Source: Fimbriimonadaceae bacterium (GTDB lineage: Bacteria; Armatimonadota; Fimbriimonadia; Fimbriimonadales; Fimbriimonadaceae). From it: a stretch of DNA of 64,000 bases. This document shows positions 17,068-25,527 of the stretch, in pieces. The notes under the pieces are model-generated. The model did no database searches. It saw only the letters and a list, made by a program, of their open reading frames with translations, and was not told where the DNA came from. Position 1 is the stretch's first letter, and each line of letters starts with the position of its first letter. A program made the position numbers and the translations under genes. The stretch is taken from assembly GCA_019187105.1 (NCBI GenBank), contig JABAQM010000001.1, positions 62,001 to 126,000 on the forward strand. The letters run 5' to 3'.

Positions 17068-17604
17068 ATGCAAAACCTCAAACCAGCCCTTTTGGCAATG
17101 GCCCTGGCAGCGGTTGCGAGTTCAGGTGCGGCAAACTTCGAACTGGGTAAGAACGGCGGAACATCCTTCATTGATCCTCCGATGAATGTCGACTTGGATG
17201 GCTCCGAAGAAACTAGCAACATCCGCCGACTGGGCTTCCGGAACGACTTCCACGAGATGTTTTCCAAGACAGAACTCGACACGTTGGTCAAACGCGTTCG
17301 TCGAGTGTCCCCGCTGGATAAAGGCTTTGACGAGATCGACTACGATGGGATCGGAGCATTCCTGAACGAGCGACCCAGATTTACGGGTCCGCCCATGGAC
17401 ATGTACCGCGTCGGCATCAAGACCCACTGGCCGTTGGACATGGACAACAGGCGTGACTTGATGGATGGCGGATCCAATAACGTCAATCTCGGCGACAAGG
17501 GCGGCGAAGGAGTCGTTCCAGAGCCGGGATCGATTGCGGCTCTGGCAATTGGGCTTGGAGCGCTCGTGGCTCGGCGTTTCAGGCCGACATCAACAGCGGA
17601 CTGA
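17068..17604 (+). CDS. PEP-CTERM sorted exported protein
   Basis: A 178-residue exported protein. The start is ATG 17068, with AGGAGAAG about 5 nt upstream. A signal peptide (KPALLAMALAAVASSGAA) is followed by a Gly/Asp-rich mature part with no domain I recognise. The C-terminus is a clear PEP-CTERM sorting signal: the VPEPGS motif, a hydrophobic helix (IAALAIGLGALVA) and a basic end (RRFRPTS). Such proteins are processed by an exosortase and placed in or beyond the envelope, often with exopolysaccharide. No exosortase gene lies in the window. Confidence 0.83.
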   Translation: MQNLKPALLAMALAAVASSGAANFELGKNGGTSFIDPPMNVDLDGSEETSNIRRLGFRNDFHEMFSKTELDTLVKRVRRVSPLDKGFDEIDYDGIGAFLNERPRFTGPPMDMYRVGIKTHWPLDMDNRRDLMDGGSNNVNLGDKGGEGVVPEPGSIAALAIGLGALVARRFRPTSTAD

Positions 17605-17639
17605 CATTATCCGCGTACCCGAAGACGTCCCCTGCGGCC

Positions 17640-18653
17640 CTAGTCGCGGGGGGCTTTGAGGTTCCTGAGGCACAACTCAAAATAGGTACGAAGAGTCGCT
17701 GCTCGTTCGCGGTCTGCGGTTTCTCGGCCGGTTTCGAGACTGCGGACCGACCCTTGGCCGCTAATCATCCGGTCCACGGTGCGGTCGTGCTCCTCAAACA
17801 ACCCTGAATAGCGAGCCCACCTCACCCACGATAGGCACCGAATCGCTTCTGAAAGCTTGAGCTTCCTTGCCGTAACGCCGAAACGTAGTGCGTCAGCGCA
17901 GGTCCTCGACAAACGGTCGGCATCGAGCTGCGACCTGGCTTCCAGCTCAGCCTGGATGAGATGCTCGCAGGCGCCCAGAAAACCCGGCGTAAGGCCGCGT
18001 GTGGTGCTGACCTGGAAGAAGGCACCAACAGCTCGGCTGGATTCGCCGAACACACCCCGCACAACCCAATCGTGGAATCCGAGGGCCTCGATCATCGGTT
18101 TAACCTTTCCCATCTGCGCAAGGGCGAAAAGGTGGCACATGATTGAGTGCCGCGTCGCGGCGCCGACGTTCACGGGACTGGCAGTAAGGTAATCACCGGC
18201 AGCGGTCCTCGCAAAGCGCATCTCGGTTTCGAGGTTTTGGGCAGCTCGGTCGGCATGCTTGTCCGCGGCCGCCAAAGACCATCCAGGATGAAGCGCTTGA
18301 AGCCGGATGTGGTCCTCCTCGTTGACCATCACCGTCAGCGACCGCGCGCGATCGAGGAGAATCGTTCGAGAGCGGGCCTGATGGTCACCGTACGGTGAGA
18401 TGAGCCGCGCAGCAACAAACAGCTCTTCTTCACTAGGGCTAAGCGACGACCAGGTTTGTAGTTCCCAGCCCAGATCTCGACAGGCCTTGATGATCAACGA
18501 CTGCACCGAGGTGCGGTCCCGCTCGTCGAGGCGATGCGGAAAAGCGAAGCCCCAGAGGTTGCGGGCGACCCTCGCGCGGCTGGACATGACGACGGCCACG
18601 TTAGGCGCGTCCGCATTCAGCCAGAAGGGTTCGGACGCGGCCCGAAGGACCAT
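17640..18653 (-). CDS. mcsB: McsB-like protein arginine kinase with altered active site
   Basis: A 337-residue ATP:guanido phosphotransferase of the McsB type, which in Firmicutes phosphorylates arginines to mark proteins for ClpCP. Family motifs are SSRARVARNL (24-33), VNEEDHIRLQAL (110-121) and RGVFGESSRAVGAFFQVS. Two key positions differ. The catalytic Cys motif (usual TSCPTNVG) reads TASPVNVG with Ser159, and the C-terminal phosphoarginine-binding RDXXRA motif reads ADRERA. The usual partners ctsR, mcsA and clpC are not adjacent. The start is uncertain: ATG 18653 fits the family N-terminus, while TTG 18677 sits directly against GGAG. Activity may be reduced or changed. Confidence 0.82.
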   Translation of the reverse strand: MVLRAASEPFWLNADAPNVAVVMSSRARVARNLWGFAFPHRLDERDRTSVQSLIIKACRDLGWELQTWSSLSPSEEELFVAARLISPYGDHQARSRTILLDRARSLTVMVNEEDHIRLQALHPGWSLAAADKHADRAAQNLETEMRFARTAAGDYLTASPVNVGAATRHSIMCHLFALAQMGKVKPMIEALGFHDWVVRGVFGESSRAVGAFFQVSTTRGLTPGFLGACEHLIQAELEARSQLDADRLSRTCADALRFGVTARKLKLSEAIRCLSWVRWARYSGLFEEHDRTVDRMISGQGSVRSLETGRETADRERAATLRTYFELCLRNLKAPRD

Positions 18654-18692
18654 CGTCCGCCAAGAAACATGAGCCAACTCCTAGATCTTGGC

Positions 18693-19229
18693 CTATCCGC
18701 CGAGGGGGAAGGGAGCGATCTTGGTGATTGTGGCGGCGCCCGAAGTGAATCTCAGCGATCCGACGAACCAACTGGGTTCCAAGTTAACACCGGTAAGGTT
18801 GAATTCCGCAACGTTGTCTGCTCTAACCTGGACTTGGATCGTGAACGCGTAGTCGATCGTCAGGCCATAGGTCACCGAACCCGACTCCGTGATGTTGGCA
18901 ATAACGAACGGGTGCTGGCCGGTTTGGTTCTTGATGACACCCTTCAGCCGCCGACCCGATCCAGGCAGGAACGCCTCGAGGGCATCCGCAAGTCGGGTTG
19001 GTGTAGGAAACAGGCTCTGGAACAGACCGGATTCCCCGACGACATAACCGTCGATCGAATACGCATAGACCTTCGACGGAGGACAGGTCGTGGCCCCACT
19101 ATTTCGGCTCTGGTTCAGGGCGTCTCGGATACGGACGCCCGTCAAATCGATCGTCGCGGTTTGTGCGCTCCCAATCGCCGCAATGAAAACTAACCCTGTG
19201 ACAACAAAACCTCTTGACAACTTCGTCAT
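18693..19229 (-). CDS. exported protein of unknown function
   Basis: A 178-residue protein starting at ATG 19229, 8 nt after GAGG in GAGGAGC. The signal peptide is KLSRGFVVTGLVFIAAIGSAQ. The mature part is rich in Thr, Val and Asn, predicted beta-rich, and contains two Cys at most. I recognise no family. It lies 54 nt downstream of another exported-protein gene on the same strand and 39 nt upstream of mcsB, so the three may share a transcript, but their roles are not obviously linked. Confidence 0.6.
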   Translation of the reverse strand: MTKLSRGFVVTGLVFIAAIGSAQTATIDLTGVRIRDALNQSRNSGATTCPPSKVYAYSIDGYVVGESGLFQSLFPTPTRLADALEAFLPGSGRRLKGVIKNQTGQHPFVIANITESGSVTYGLTIDYAFTIQVQVRADNVAEFNLTGVNLEPSWFVGSLRFTSGAATITKIAPFPLGG

Positions 19230-19283
19230 GCCATGCTCCTCACGGAACATTATATGACAAGGTGCCCCCGACGACCTAAGGGG

Positions 19284-19973
19284 TTACTGTTTTTTCCACG
19301 TTTCGTCGACTTCGATTTGCAGGTCCTCGTCGTTACGCGTCGCAATGATCGTGGTTTTGTCGTCGGAGAGCTCCAAACCGTAAGTCCAGACCAGCCCACT
19401 GATAAATGTGAATTCCAGGGTTGTAGGGCCCACGAGCTTCCAGGTTCCCTCTTCGGTAAGACTTCCCTCTTCAAAGAGTTCGAAAGTCTTGTCGGCCTTG
19501 ACAATGAACTGCATATCCTCGGTGCAGATCACCTCACCGTCGTTGACTTCGAAAGAACCCGGGCAGGAGGTCGACTTGCCGCCCGCAGCCATTTCGGTAA
19601 CTTCCCAGGTCGCAACCATGTCGGAGTCGCTGATCGACCCGGTCGATCCGCCGGTTGTTGAGCCGGTCGTACCTCCAGTCGTTGTGCCTCCTGTGGTGCC
19701 GCCCGTCGTTGTTCCGCCAGTTGCAGTCCCACCGGTTGTCGTTCCACCTGTCGTCGTCCCTCCAGTCGTGGTTGTGCCGCCAGTAGTGGAAGTGCCCGTA
19801 GTGGAAGAGCCTCCTGTTGCCGTGCCGCCACCCGTGGTCGATGAGCCCGACGTCACGGCCGCCGACGATCCGCCACCGCCGCATCCGCTGATTCCGATAA
19901 ACGTGGCAGCAGCGGCGAAGCAAGCGATAGCCGAAACAAGTCCAACATTGGTTCGAAGGTGAAGGATTTTCAT
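19284..19973 (-). CDS. lipoprotein with Thr-Gly repeat linker
   Basis: A protein of about 229 residues. The N-terminus from ATG 19973 carries a lipoprotein signal (SAIACFAAAATFIGISGC, Cys acylated). About 75 residues of nearly pure Thr and Gly in TTTGGT-like units follow, then a compact C-terminal domain (WEVTEMAAGGKSTSCPGSFEV, FELFEEGSLTEEGTWKL) similar in style to lipocalin-like proteins with a repeated T.TGTW..... layout. The repeat acts as a flexible linker between membrane anchor and domain. A TTG 6 nt upstream is an alternative start. Ligand and role are unknown. Confidence 0.65.
   Translation of the reverse strand: MKILHLRTNVGLVSAIACFAAAATFIGISGCGGGGSSAAVTSGSSTTGGGTATGGSSTTGTSTTGGTTTTGGTTTGGTTTGGTATGGTTTGGTTGGTTTGGTTGSTTGGSTGSISDSDMVATWEVTEMAAGGKSTSCPGSFEVNDGEVICTEDMQFIVKADKTFELFEEGSLTEEGTWKLVGPTTLEFTFISGLVWTYGLELSDDKTTIIATRNDEDLQIEVDETWKKQ
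19640..19850. repeat. low-complexity tract encoding the Thr-Gly linker
   Basis: Short degenerate repeats of the type CCTCCAGTCGTTGT on the plus strand encode the Thr-Gly linker on the minus strand. Codon choice varies among units, so the tract is maintained at protein level and may vary in length between strains. Confidence 0.6.
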
Positions 19974-20082
19974 GCGCAAGAGGTGAGTTAACCCAGTAGA
20001 AAAGACGGCTCACCCAAATTATCGGTTCATCGAAGGCGATTTCAAGTCAGGGCGGATACAATGGCGCTGAGGTCGGCAAGCA

Positions 20083-21060
20083 ATGCATTCCGCACTGGAA
20101 CCCCACCATCAAGACGCAAGAAATCCGGGAATTCCGTTCAATCGCGACTGGGTTGCCGAAGTTCGCATCAATCGGAGTGCTGTCGAGCGACGGGCAGCAA
20201 CCATCCCCAAGCGCCGAACGGTCAAGAAGAGCCACCAGGCTGCATGGCTGCTCCGTGCGATTCGTTGCCTCGATCTCACAACCTTGGCCGGCGATGACAC
20301 ACCAGACCGAGTTGCCAGGCTGTGCGCCAAGGCCCTGATGCCGTTTCGCATGGAATTGGCGGAGGCTCTCGGTGTGGATGTCGCCAAGTATCGGCCCGCC
20401 GCCGTGTGCGTGTATCACGAGATGATCGAGCCGGCCAGACGGGCATTGGCGGGTTCGGACGTGAAGGTCGCAGCCGTGTCGACCGGCTTTCCTGCAGGAC
20501 TGAGCCCACTGAAGCTACGAATCGCGGAAGTGGAAGCATCGGTCGAGGCCGGCGCCCAGGAGATCGACGTGGTGATCTCCCGCCGGCACGTCCTTCGCGG
20601 CGAATGGGAGGCCCTCTACGATGAGGTGCAACAATTTCGGGAGGCCTGCGGTCCGGCTCATCTGAAAGTTATCCTGGGAGTCGGTGACCTCGGCAACCTT
20701 CGCGAGGTTGGCCAGGCAAGCTTGGTGGCGATGATGGCCGGCGCCGATTTCATCAAGACGTCAACCGGCAAGGAGACCGTAAACGCCACGTTGCCCGTAG
20801 GGCTCGTCATGGCTCGAGCGATTCGGGACTATCACGATTCGACAGGGCGTAGCGTTGGCTTCAAGCCCGCCGGAGGGATCAGAACCGCCAAGCAGGCGAC
20901 AGATTGGCTGATCCTGATGTTCGAGGAGCTTGGCGAGGCGTGGACCCGCCCAGAACTTTTCAGACTCGGCGCCAGTTCCCTCCTCAACGACGTCGAGCGG
21001 CAACTCGACCATTTCGCTTTCGACCGGTACGCTGCATCCTGGAAGCAGCCGTTGCCATGA
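20083..21060 (+). CDS. deoC: deoxyribose-phosphate aldolase
   Basis: Class I aldolase that splits 2-deoxyribose 5-phosphate into glyceraldehyde 3-phosphate and acetaldehyde. At 325 residues it has the longer form with an N-terminal extension, like the animal enzyme rather than the E. coli one of about 259. The Schiff-base lysine is Lys225 in GADFIKTSTGK, and the proton-relay lysine is in GFKPAGGIRT. The stop overlaps the next gene as ATGA. That gene encodes an aldehyde dehydrogenase, which could oxidise the acetaldehyde. A TACAAT hexamer lies 22 nt upstream of the start. Confidence 0.93.
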   Translation: MHSALEPHHQDARNPGIPFNRDWVAEVRINRSAVERRAATIPKRRTVKKSHQAAWLLRAIRCLDLTTLAGDDTPDRVARLCAKALMPFRMELAEALGVDVAKYRPAAVCVYHEMIEPARRALAGSDVKVAAVSTGFPAGLSPLKLRIAEVEASVEAGAQEIDVVISRRHVLRGEWEALYDEVQQFREACGPAHLKVILGVGDLGNLREVGQASLVAMMAGADFIKTSTGKETVNATLPVGLVMARAIRDYHDSTGRSVGFKPAGGIRTAKQATDWLILMFEELGEAWTRPELFRLGASSLLNDVERQLDHFAFDRYAASWKQPLP

Positions 21061-23324
21061 CACTTGCCGACCTCGAACGAGAACTTTCATACGGCGACGC
21101 CCCAGAGTCGCCGAAGCCGGTATTGGAGTGGCTGGATCGGCACGGCCGCGTCTTTGGGCATTGGATAGCGGGAACCTGGGTTCACGAAGGACCGATCTTC
21201 ACTACGTCGGATCCCTCCACCAACCAAGAGCTCGCAAAGGTTCATGCGGCCGATGCCATGGTTGTCAACCAGGCTGTCGCCGCTGCGCAGGAGGCGCTAA
21301 CCGGGTGGCAGGCTCTGTCTGGCTTCGATCGTGGCCGCTACCTCTATGCCATTGGCCGACTCGTTCAAAAACATTCCCGGTTACTCGCCGTACTTGAATC
21401 TCTGGACAATGGAAAGCCGATCCGAGAGTCGCGAGACTTAGATGTCCCGCTCGTCGCACGGCACTTCACCCATCATGCCGGTTGGGCCCAACTCCTGGAA
21501 TCTGAGCATCCCGACTTCGAACCTGTTGGCGTTTGCGGACAGATCATCCCCTGGAACTTCCCACTCTTGATGCTGGCTTGGAAGATTGCACCGGCACTCG
21601 CCTGCGGCAATACCGTGGTACTCAAACCTGCCGAGCTGACTCCGCTCACGGCCGTGGCCTTTGCAGAGATCTGCGAGGAAGCCGGCCTGCCTCTTGGCGT
21701 GGTCAATATCGTGCAGGGAGGTGGTGAAACGGGCCGGCTCATCGTCGATCATGCGGGAATCCAGAAAGTGGCGTTTACGGGCAGCACCGAAGTCGGGCGG
21801 GAGATCAGGCGTAGAACGGCTGGATCAAAGAAGACGCTCTCGCTGGAGCTCGGAGGAAAGAGCCCGTACATTGTGTTTCCCGATGCCGATATCGACAGCG
21901 CCGTGGAGGGGCTCGTCGATGCGATTTGGTTCAATCAGGGGCAGGTCTGCTGCGCCGGTTCGCGATTACTAGTCCAAGAAGGCATTGCCGCAAGGTTCCA
22001 CACAAAGCTGAAAGCCCGCATGCAGAAGCTTCGCGTCGGCTCGCCTCTAGACAAGGCGATCGATATAGGCGCGATCGTTTCCCCCGAGCAACGCTGCAGA
22101 ATCGAGGAACTGATCGAAACCGGTGCACGCGAAGGTGGCGAAGTGTGGCGCTCGAGCGTCGATCTGCCCACCGGCGGCTGCTTCCTCGCGCCAACCCTGA
22201 TCACCGGGGTCTCGCCGAGCAGCACGGTGGCCCAACAGGAGATTTTTGGGCCCGTCCTTGTCTCGATGACGTTTCGCACTCCAGATGAAGCCGTCGAACT
22301 GGCAAACAACACGGCCTACGGCTTGGCGGCCTCCGTCTGGTCGCAAGACATCGACACGGCCTTGGACATTTCGAAGCGGCTCCATGCGGGGACGGTTTGG
22401 ATCAATTCGACCAATCTGTTTGATGCCGCGTCAGGTTTCGGAGGATATAAGGAGAGCGGATTCGGTCGCGAAGGCGGTCGCGAGGGGCTGTTTGCCTATC
22501 TCAAGCCGCGTCCAAGGACCTTGGAACCGGATACCGACTCGTCCGCCAGAAGGCCGGCGATCGATCGCACGCTCAAGCTGTTCGTTGGCGGAAAGCAGGT
22601 CCGGCCCGATTCCGGTTATTCGGAGGAGGTCGAGGGGTACGCGGTTCCGGTCGGAAATCGAAAGGACATCCGAAACGCGGTCGAATCTGCGAGCGCCGCA
22701 GCTAAGCCTTGGGCGGCAAAGTCCGGGCACGAACGCAGCCAGATCCTTCAGTTCCTGGGGGAGAACCTGATTCAGCGTCGCGATTCATTCGCAGCCGCTC
22801 CCACAGAAGTTGACCGGGCCGCGGAGGAGGCCTTCTTTTGGGCGGCATGGGCCGACAAGTACGATGGCCTGGTTCATTCCACCCCCGGCAAATTCGTGAC
22901 GCTCGCAATGAACGAGCCATACGGGGTGACCGCAATCGTCGCCGATGGGGGCGGTTCGCTCGTCGGTCTGATTCGAACCACGTGCGCGGCCCTGGCGATG
23001 GGCAACACCGTGGTGATGGTCCCCTCCCGGGACCGCCCTCTTCCGGCATTCGATCTGGTCCAAGTAATGGAAATCAGTGACATTCCATCGGGGTGTTGGA
23101 ATCTCGTTTCCGGGCCCACCGCCGAGCTGGCCGAGCAACTGGCGCAACACGAAGGCGTGGACGCGATGTGGTGCTTTGAATCCAGTGTTGCCGAGGTTGT
23201 TGAAAACCAAAGTGCGGGCAACTTGAAGCCTACATGGGTTGCCGACCACGTCGGCTGGCCGGCGTCTGTTTTTCTCCGCCAGGCTACGCGCGTCAAGAAT
23301 ATCTGGGTTCCCTACGGTGCTTGA
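21057..23324 (+). CDS. ALDH16-type aldehyde dehydrogenase with degenerate second domain
   Basis: A 755-residue protein coupled to deoC by ATGA overlap. The first domain (about 1-500) is a complete NAD(P)-dependent aldehyde dehydrogenase: GQIIPWNFPLLML, the catalytic Glu264 in SLELGGKSP, and the nucleophile in GQVCCAGS (Cys298/299). The second domain (about 520-755) repeats the fold (NEPYGVTAIVADGGGSLVGL, LAMGNTVVMVPSRDRP) but lacks catalytic residues. This tandem layout defines the ALDH16 family. Next to deoC, acetaldehyde to acetate is the likely reaction, linking deoxynucleoside breakdown to central metabolism. Confidence 0.9.
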   Translation: MTLADLERELSYGDAPESPKPVLEWLDRHGRVFGHWIAGTWVHEGPIFTTSDPSTNQELAKVHAADAMVVNQAVAAAQEALTGWQALSGFDRGRYLYAIGRLVQKHSRLLAVLESLDNGKPIRESRDLDVPLVARHFTHHAGWAQLLESEHPDFEPVGVCGQIIPWNFPLLMLAWKIAPALACGNTVVLKPAELTPLTAVAFAEICEEAGLPLGVVNIVQGGGETGRLIVDHAGIQKVAFTGSTEVGREIRRRTAGSKKTLSLELGGKSPYIVFPDADIDSAVEGLVDAIWFNQGQVCCAGSRLLVQEGIAARFHTKLKARMQKLRVGSPLDKAIDIGAIVSPEQRCRIEELIETGAREGGEVWRSSVDLPTGGCFLAPTLITGVSPSSTVAQQEIFGPVLVSMTFRTPDEAVELANNTAYGLAASVWSQDIDTALDISKRLHAGTVWINSTNLFDAASGFGGYKESGFGREGGREGLFAYLKPRPRTLEPDTDSSARRPAIDRTLKLFVGGKQVRPDSGYSEEVEGYAVPVGNRKDIRNAVESASAAAKPWAAKSGHERSQILQFLGENLIQRRDSFAAAPTEVDRAAEEAFFWAAWADKYDGLVHSTPGKFVTLAMNEPYGVTAIVADGGGSLVGLIRTTCAALAMGNTVVMVPSRDRPLPAFDLVQVMEISDIPSGCWNLVSGPTAELAEQLAQHEGVDAMWCFESSVAEVVENQSAGNLKPTWVADHVGWPASVFLRQATRVKNIWVPYGA

Positions 23325-23351
23325 ACCTGGCGACCGACAATTCTAGTTGGA

Positions 23352-23636
23352 ATGCCGACGCGCAGCTCACTTGAGCGGTTTGCCGCTGACCAGCTAAAGG
23401 CTTGCCCCGTGTGTCACACGGTGCAGTCTCGGTTAAGTCGTGCATGCTTCGTCTGTGACTGGGGCGGGCAGTTCATTACCGACCCTGGCATTATCGAACA
23501 GGGCTTGTCGGAAATGCTCGCAAGTTGTCCTGAGCTCCACGACGTCGTCATCCTCGAAACGCGTCGACCTCAGTGGTGGCACCGTCTGATCGGCGCGTTG
23601 CGGGGCCTCTTTGGCCGACTCGATCTTAGAGCCTGA
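23352..23636 (+). CDS. small zinc-ribbon protein
   Basis: A 94-residue protein with one four-cysteine zinc ribbon near the N-terminus (CPVCHTVQSRLSRACFVCDW; two CxxC knuckles). The C-terminal half is helical and ends in an amphipathic, basic and aromatic segment (RRPQWWHRLIGALRGLFGRL) that could bind membrane or nucleic acid. It follows the ALDH16 gene by 27 nt on the same strand and precedes a GNAT gene by 32 nt. I recognise no family beyond the zinc ribbon. Confidence 0.6.
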   Translation: MPTRSSLERFAADQLKACPVCHTVQSRLSRACFVCDWGGQFITDPGIIEQGLSEMLASCPELHDVVILETRRPQWWHRLIGALRGLFGRLDLRA

Positions 23637-23653
23637 CGCCTTCCCTTCCGTGC

Positions 23654-23659
23654 TACGCT
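23654..23659 (+). promoter_or_regulatory. TANNNT -10-like hexamer before the GNAT gene
   Basis: TACGCT ends 9 nt before the ATG of the acetyltransferase gene; no Shine-Dalgarno sequence is visible. Confidence 0.3.
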
Positions 23660-23668
23660 GGAACTGCC

Positions 23669-24202
23669 ATGCAGTTTTCGATTCGACCTGCCAGCCAGGC
23701 CGACAGCCCCGGCGTTGTGAGCGTTATCCAAGCCGTGTACGAGGAATATGGTTTCAGTTGGGAGGCGGAAGGCTACAACGCCGATCTCTACGACATCGAG
23801 GGTCACTATCTGGCAAAGGGTCACCGATTCTGGGTGGCCGAGGATTCGGAGGGGGTGGTGCAAGGAACCACCGCCCTCAAGACGTTTCCGACCATTCCAG
23901 GCGGGGATGGGCCCCAGAATCACCACGGAAAGGTCCGGATTGCGGGAGCGGATTGCAGCTTGGAAAGACTCTACGTCCATCCAGCCGCCAGGCGGGTCGG
24001 CATGGGTATCGCACTCTTCGAACTCGTCGTCGAAGCTGCTCGCTCGGATGGTTGCTCCAGAATGGAGATTTGGTCGGACAAGAAGCTCACGAAAGCGCAC
24101 GCTCTTTATGAGAAATACGGCGCCGTACGTGTCGCTGAGCGCATTTGCGATGACCCTGACGAGAGTCCGGAATGGGGGATGCGGCTCGACTTGGTAAAGT
24201 GA
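23669..24202 (+). CDS. GNAT-family N-acetyltransferase
   Basis: A 177-residue acetyl-CoA-dependent acyltransferase. The acetyl-CoA loop region reads LERLYVHPAARRVGMGIALFELVVEAA (motif A, Q/R-x-x-G-x-A form as RRVGMG). It is followed by MEIWSDKKLTKAHALYEKYGAV, the usual motif B with the Tyr that acts as general acid. The substrate cannot be predicted. The gene is 5 nt upstream of ridA, on the same strand. Confidence 0.85.
   Translation: MQFSIRPASQADSPGVVSVIQAVYEEYGFSWEAEGYNADLYDIEGHYLAKGHRFWVAEDSEGVVQGTTALKTFPTIPGGDGPQNHHGKVRIAGADCSLERLYVHPAARRVGMGIALFELVVEAARSDGCSRMEIWSDKKLTKAHALYEKYGAVRVAERICDDPDESPEWGMRLDLVK
24195..24200 (+). promoter_or_regulatory. TANNNT -10-like hexamer before ridA
   Basis: TAAAGT at the end of the GNAT gene ends 7 nt before the ridA ATG, which also lacks a Shine-Dalgarno sequence. 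It may be an internal promoter. Confidence 0.3.
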
Positions 24203-24207
24203 TATCG

Positions 24208-24585
24208 ATGCGAACCGCCCGTTCAACTGCCGATGCTCCGGCCGCTATCGGCCCCTACAGCCAAGCGATCCTCTCTGAGGGCCAGATGTACTTCATGAGC
24301 GGGCAAATCGCGTTGCGACCGGATGGCTCATTGGTCGATGGCGACGTTCGCGCCCAGACGGAACAGGTTATGTCCAACATGCGCGCCGTCCTGGCGGCTC
24401 AAGGCCTGACATTCGACCATGTCGTCAAGACGACGATCTTTCTGTCCTCGATGGACCACTTCGCGATCGTGAACGAGGTTTACGGCGCTGTCTTCGCCGG
24501 TGAGCCTCCGGCGAGATCCACGGTTGCCGTTGCCGGCCTGCCAAGAGGTGTGGATGTGGAGATCGAGGCGGTAGCAATGGCTTGA
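24208..24585 (+). CDS. ridA: RidA family enamine/imine deaminase
   Basis: A 125-residue trimeric protein that hydrolyses reactive 2-aminoacrylate and related imines to keto acids and ammonia. The typical core is present: AAIGPYSQAILSEGQMYFMSGQIAL, the VVKTTIFLSSMDHFAIVNEVY helix and strand, and PARSTVAVAGLPRGVDVEIEAVA with the conserved Arg and Glu. ATG 24208 is preferred to the 24172 start because the family begins just before the APAAIGPYSQ motif. It overlaps the next gene by four bases (TTGA). Confidence 0.93.
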   Translation: MRTARSTADAPAAIGPYSQAILSEGQMYFMSGQIALRPDGSLVDGDVRAQTEQVMSNMRAVLAAQGLTFDHVVKTTIFLSSMDHFAIVNEVYGAVFAGEPPARSTVAVAGLPRGVDVEIEAVAMA

Positions 24586-25508
24586 AACGGGTCGTCTCCG
24601 TCAGTCTGGGAACTAGCAAGCGAAACAAGATCTCTGAGGTCGAAATCCTCGGCGAGCCTTTTCGCATCGAGAGGATCGGCACTGATGGCGACATGGACCG
24701 GTTTGCAGCCATGTTTGCCGAACTCGACGGTAAGGTCGACGCGCTCGGTGTCGGAGGGGCCGACATCTATGTGGTCATCGGTGAGCGTCGGTACGCTTTC
24801 CGTCAGATCCTCAAGCTCATCGCCGGAGCCAAAACCACTCCGGTAGTGGATGGCAGCGGGCTGAAGCACACGCTGGAACGGCGGACGATCTACACGCTGC
24901 AGGAAACTGGCGTCATCGATTGGAAGCAGGAGCGAGCCTTGCTTGTTTCCGCAGTTGACCGCTACGGAATGGCGCAGGCTCTGGATGAGCTCTGTCCCAA
25001 TGTCGTATTCGGTGATTTGCTCTTTGGCATCGGACTACCGTTTAGAATCCGCAGCTACAAGGGCGTGCGAGCAATCGGTGCAATCGCACTGCCGGTCGTA
25101 ACCCGGTTACCGTTCAAGTGGTTTTATCCAACCGGTGAAAAGCAGGAAAAGCGCTCACCGAAGTTTTCGTGGGCTTTCGAAGAAGCCACCGTTATTTGCG
25201 GCGACTGGCATTACATTCGCCGCTACGCCCCGGAGCGTCTTCCCGACAAGACGATCATTACCCAAACGCTTCGAACGGCTGACCTCGAATGGCTGCGGTC
25301 CACCGGTGCGAAGCGGGCCATTACCACCACACCCGTTTTCGGTGGCGAAACCTTTGCCACCAATGTGATGGAGGGTGTACTGGTGGCGCTTTCTGGCAAG
25401 CGACCTGCCGAGATAACTCCGGAAGACTATACGGCATGGCTTGACAAGCTTGACTGGCGGCCAAACGTGATCCCTCTGTGCCGCGAAGAGGCGCTGGTTA
25501 GCGTCTAG
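24582..25508 (+). CDS. conserved protein of unknown function, paired with an acyl-ACP reductase-like gene
   Basis: A 308-residue soluble protein starting at TTG in a TTGA overlap with ridA; the N-terminus MKRVVSVSLGTSKRNK is a regular beta strand and turn. It has GGADIYVVIGERRYAFR, PVVDGSGLKHTLERRT and a Cys in CGDWHYIRRYAPE. From memory, similar proteins in some thermophilic Firmicutes are labelled quinate 5-dehydrogenase, but I see no nucleotide-binding Gly-rich loop, so I do not adopt that name. It lies 19 nt before the acyl-ACP reductase-like gene; an accessory or partner role is a guess. Confidence 0.6.
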   Translation: MKRVVSVSLGTSKRNKISEVEILGEPFRIERIGTDGDMDRFAAMFAELDGKVDALGVGGADIYVVIGERRYAFRQILKLIAGAKTTPVVDGSGLKHTLERRTIYTLQETGVIDWKQERALLVSAVDRYGMAQALDELCPNVVFGDLLFGIGLPFRIRSYKGVRAIGAIALPVVTRLPFKWFYPTGEKQEKRSPKFSWAFEEATVICGDWHYIRRYAPERLPDKTIITQTLRTADLEWLRSTGAKRAITTTPVFGGETFATNVMEGVLVALSGKRPAEITPEDYTAWLDKLDWRPNVIPLCREEALVSV

Positions 25509-25527
25509 TAAAATCGGAAACCTCCAC

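Noticed and set aside
19640-19850. Possible CRISPR array
   Set aside because: The repeats are short, contiguous and in frame with a Thr-Gly linker, with no spacers.
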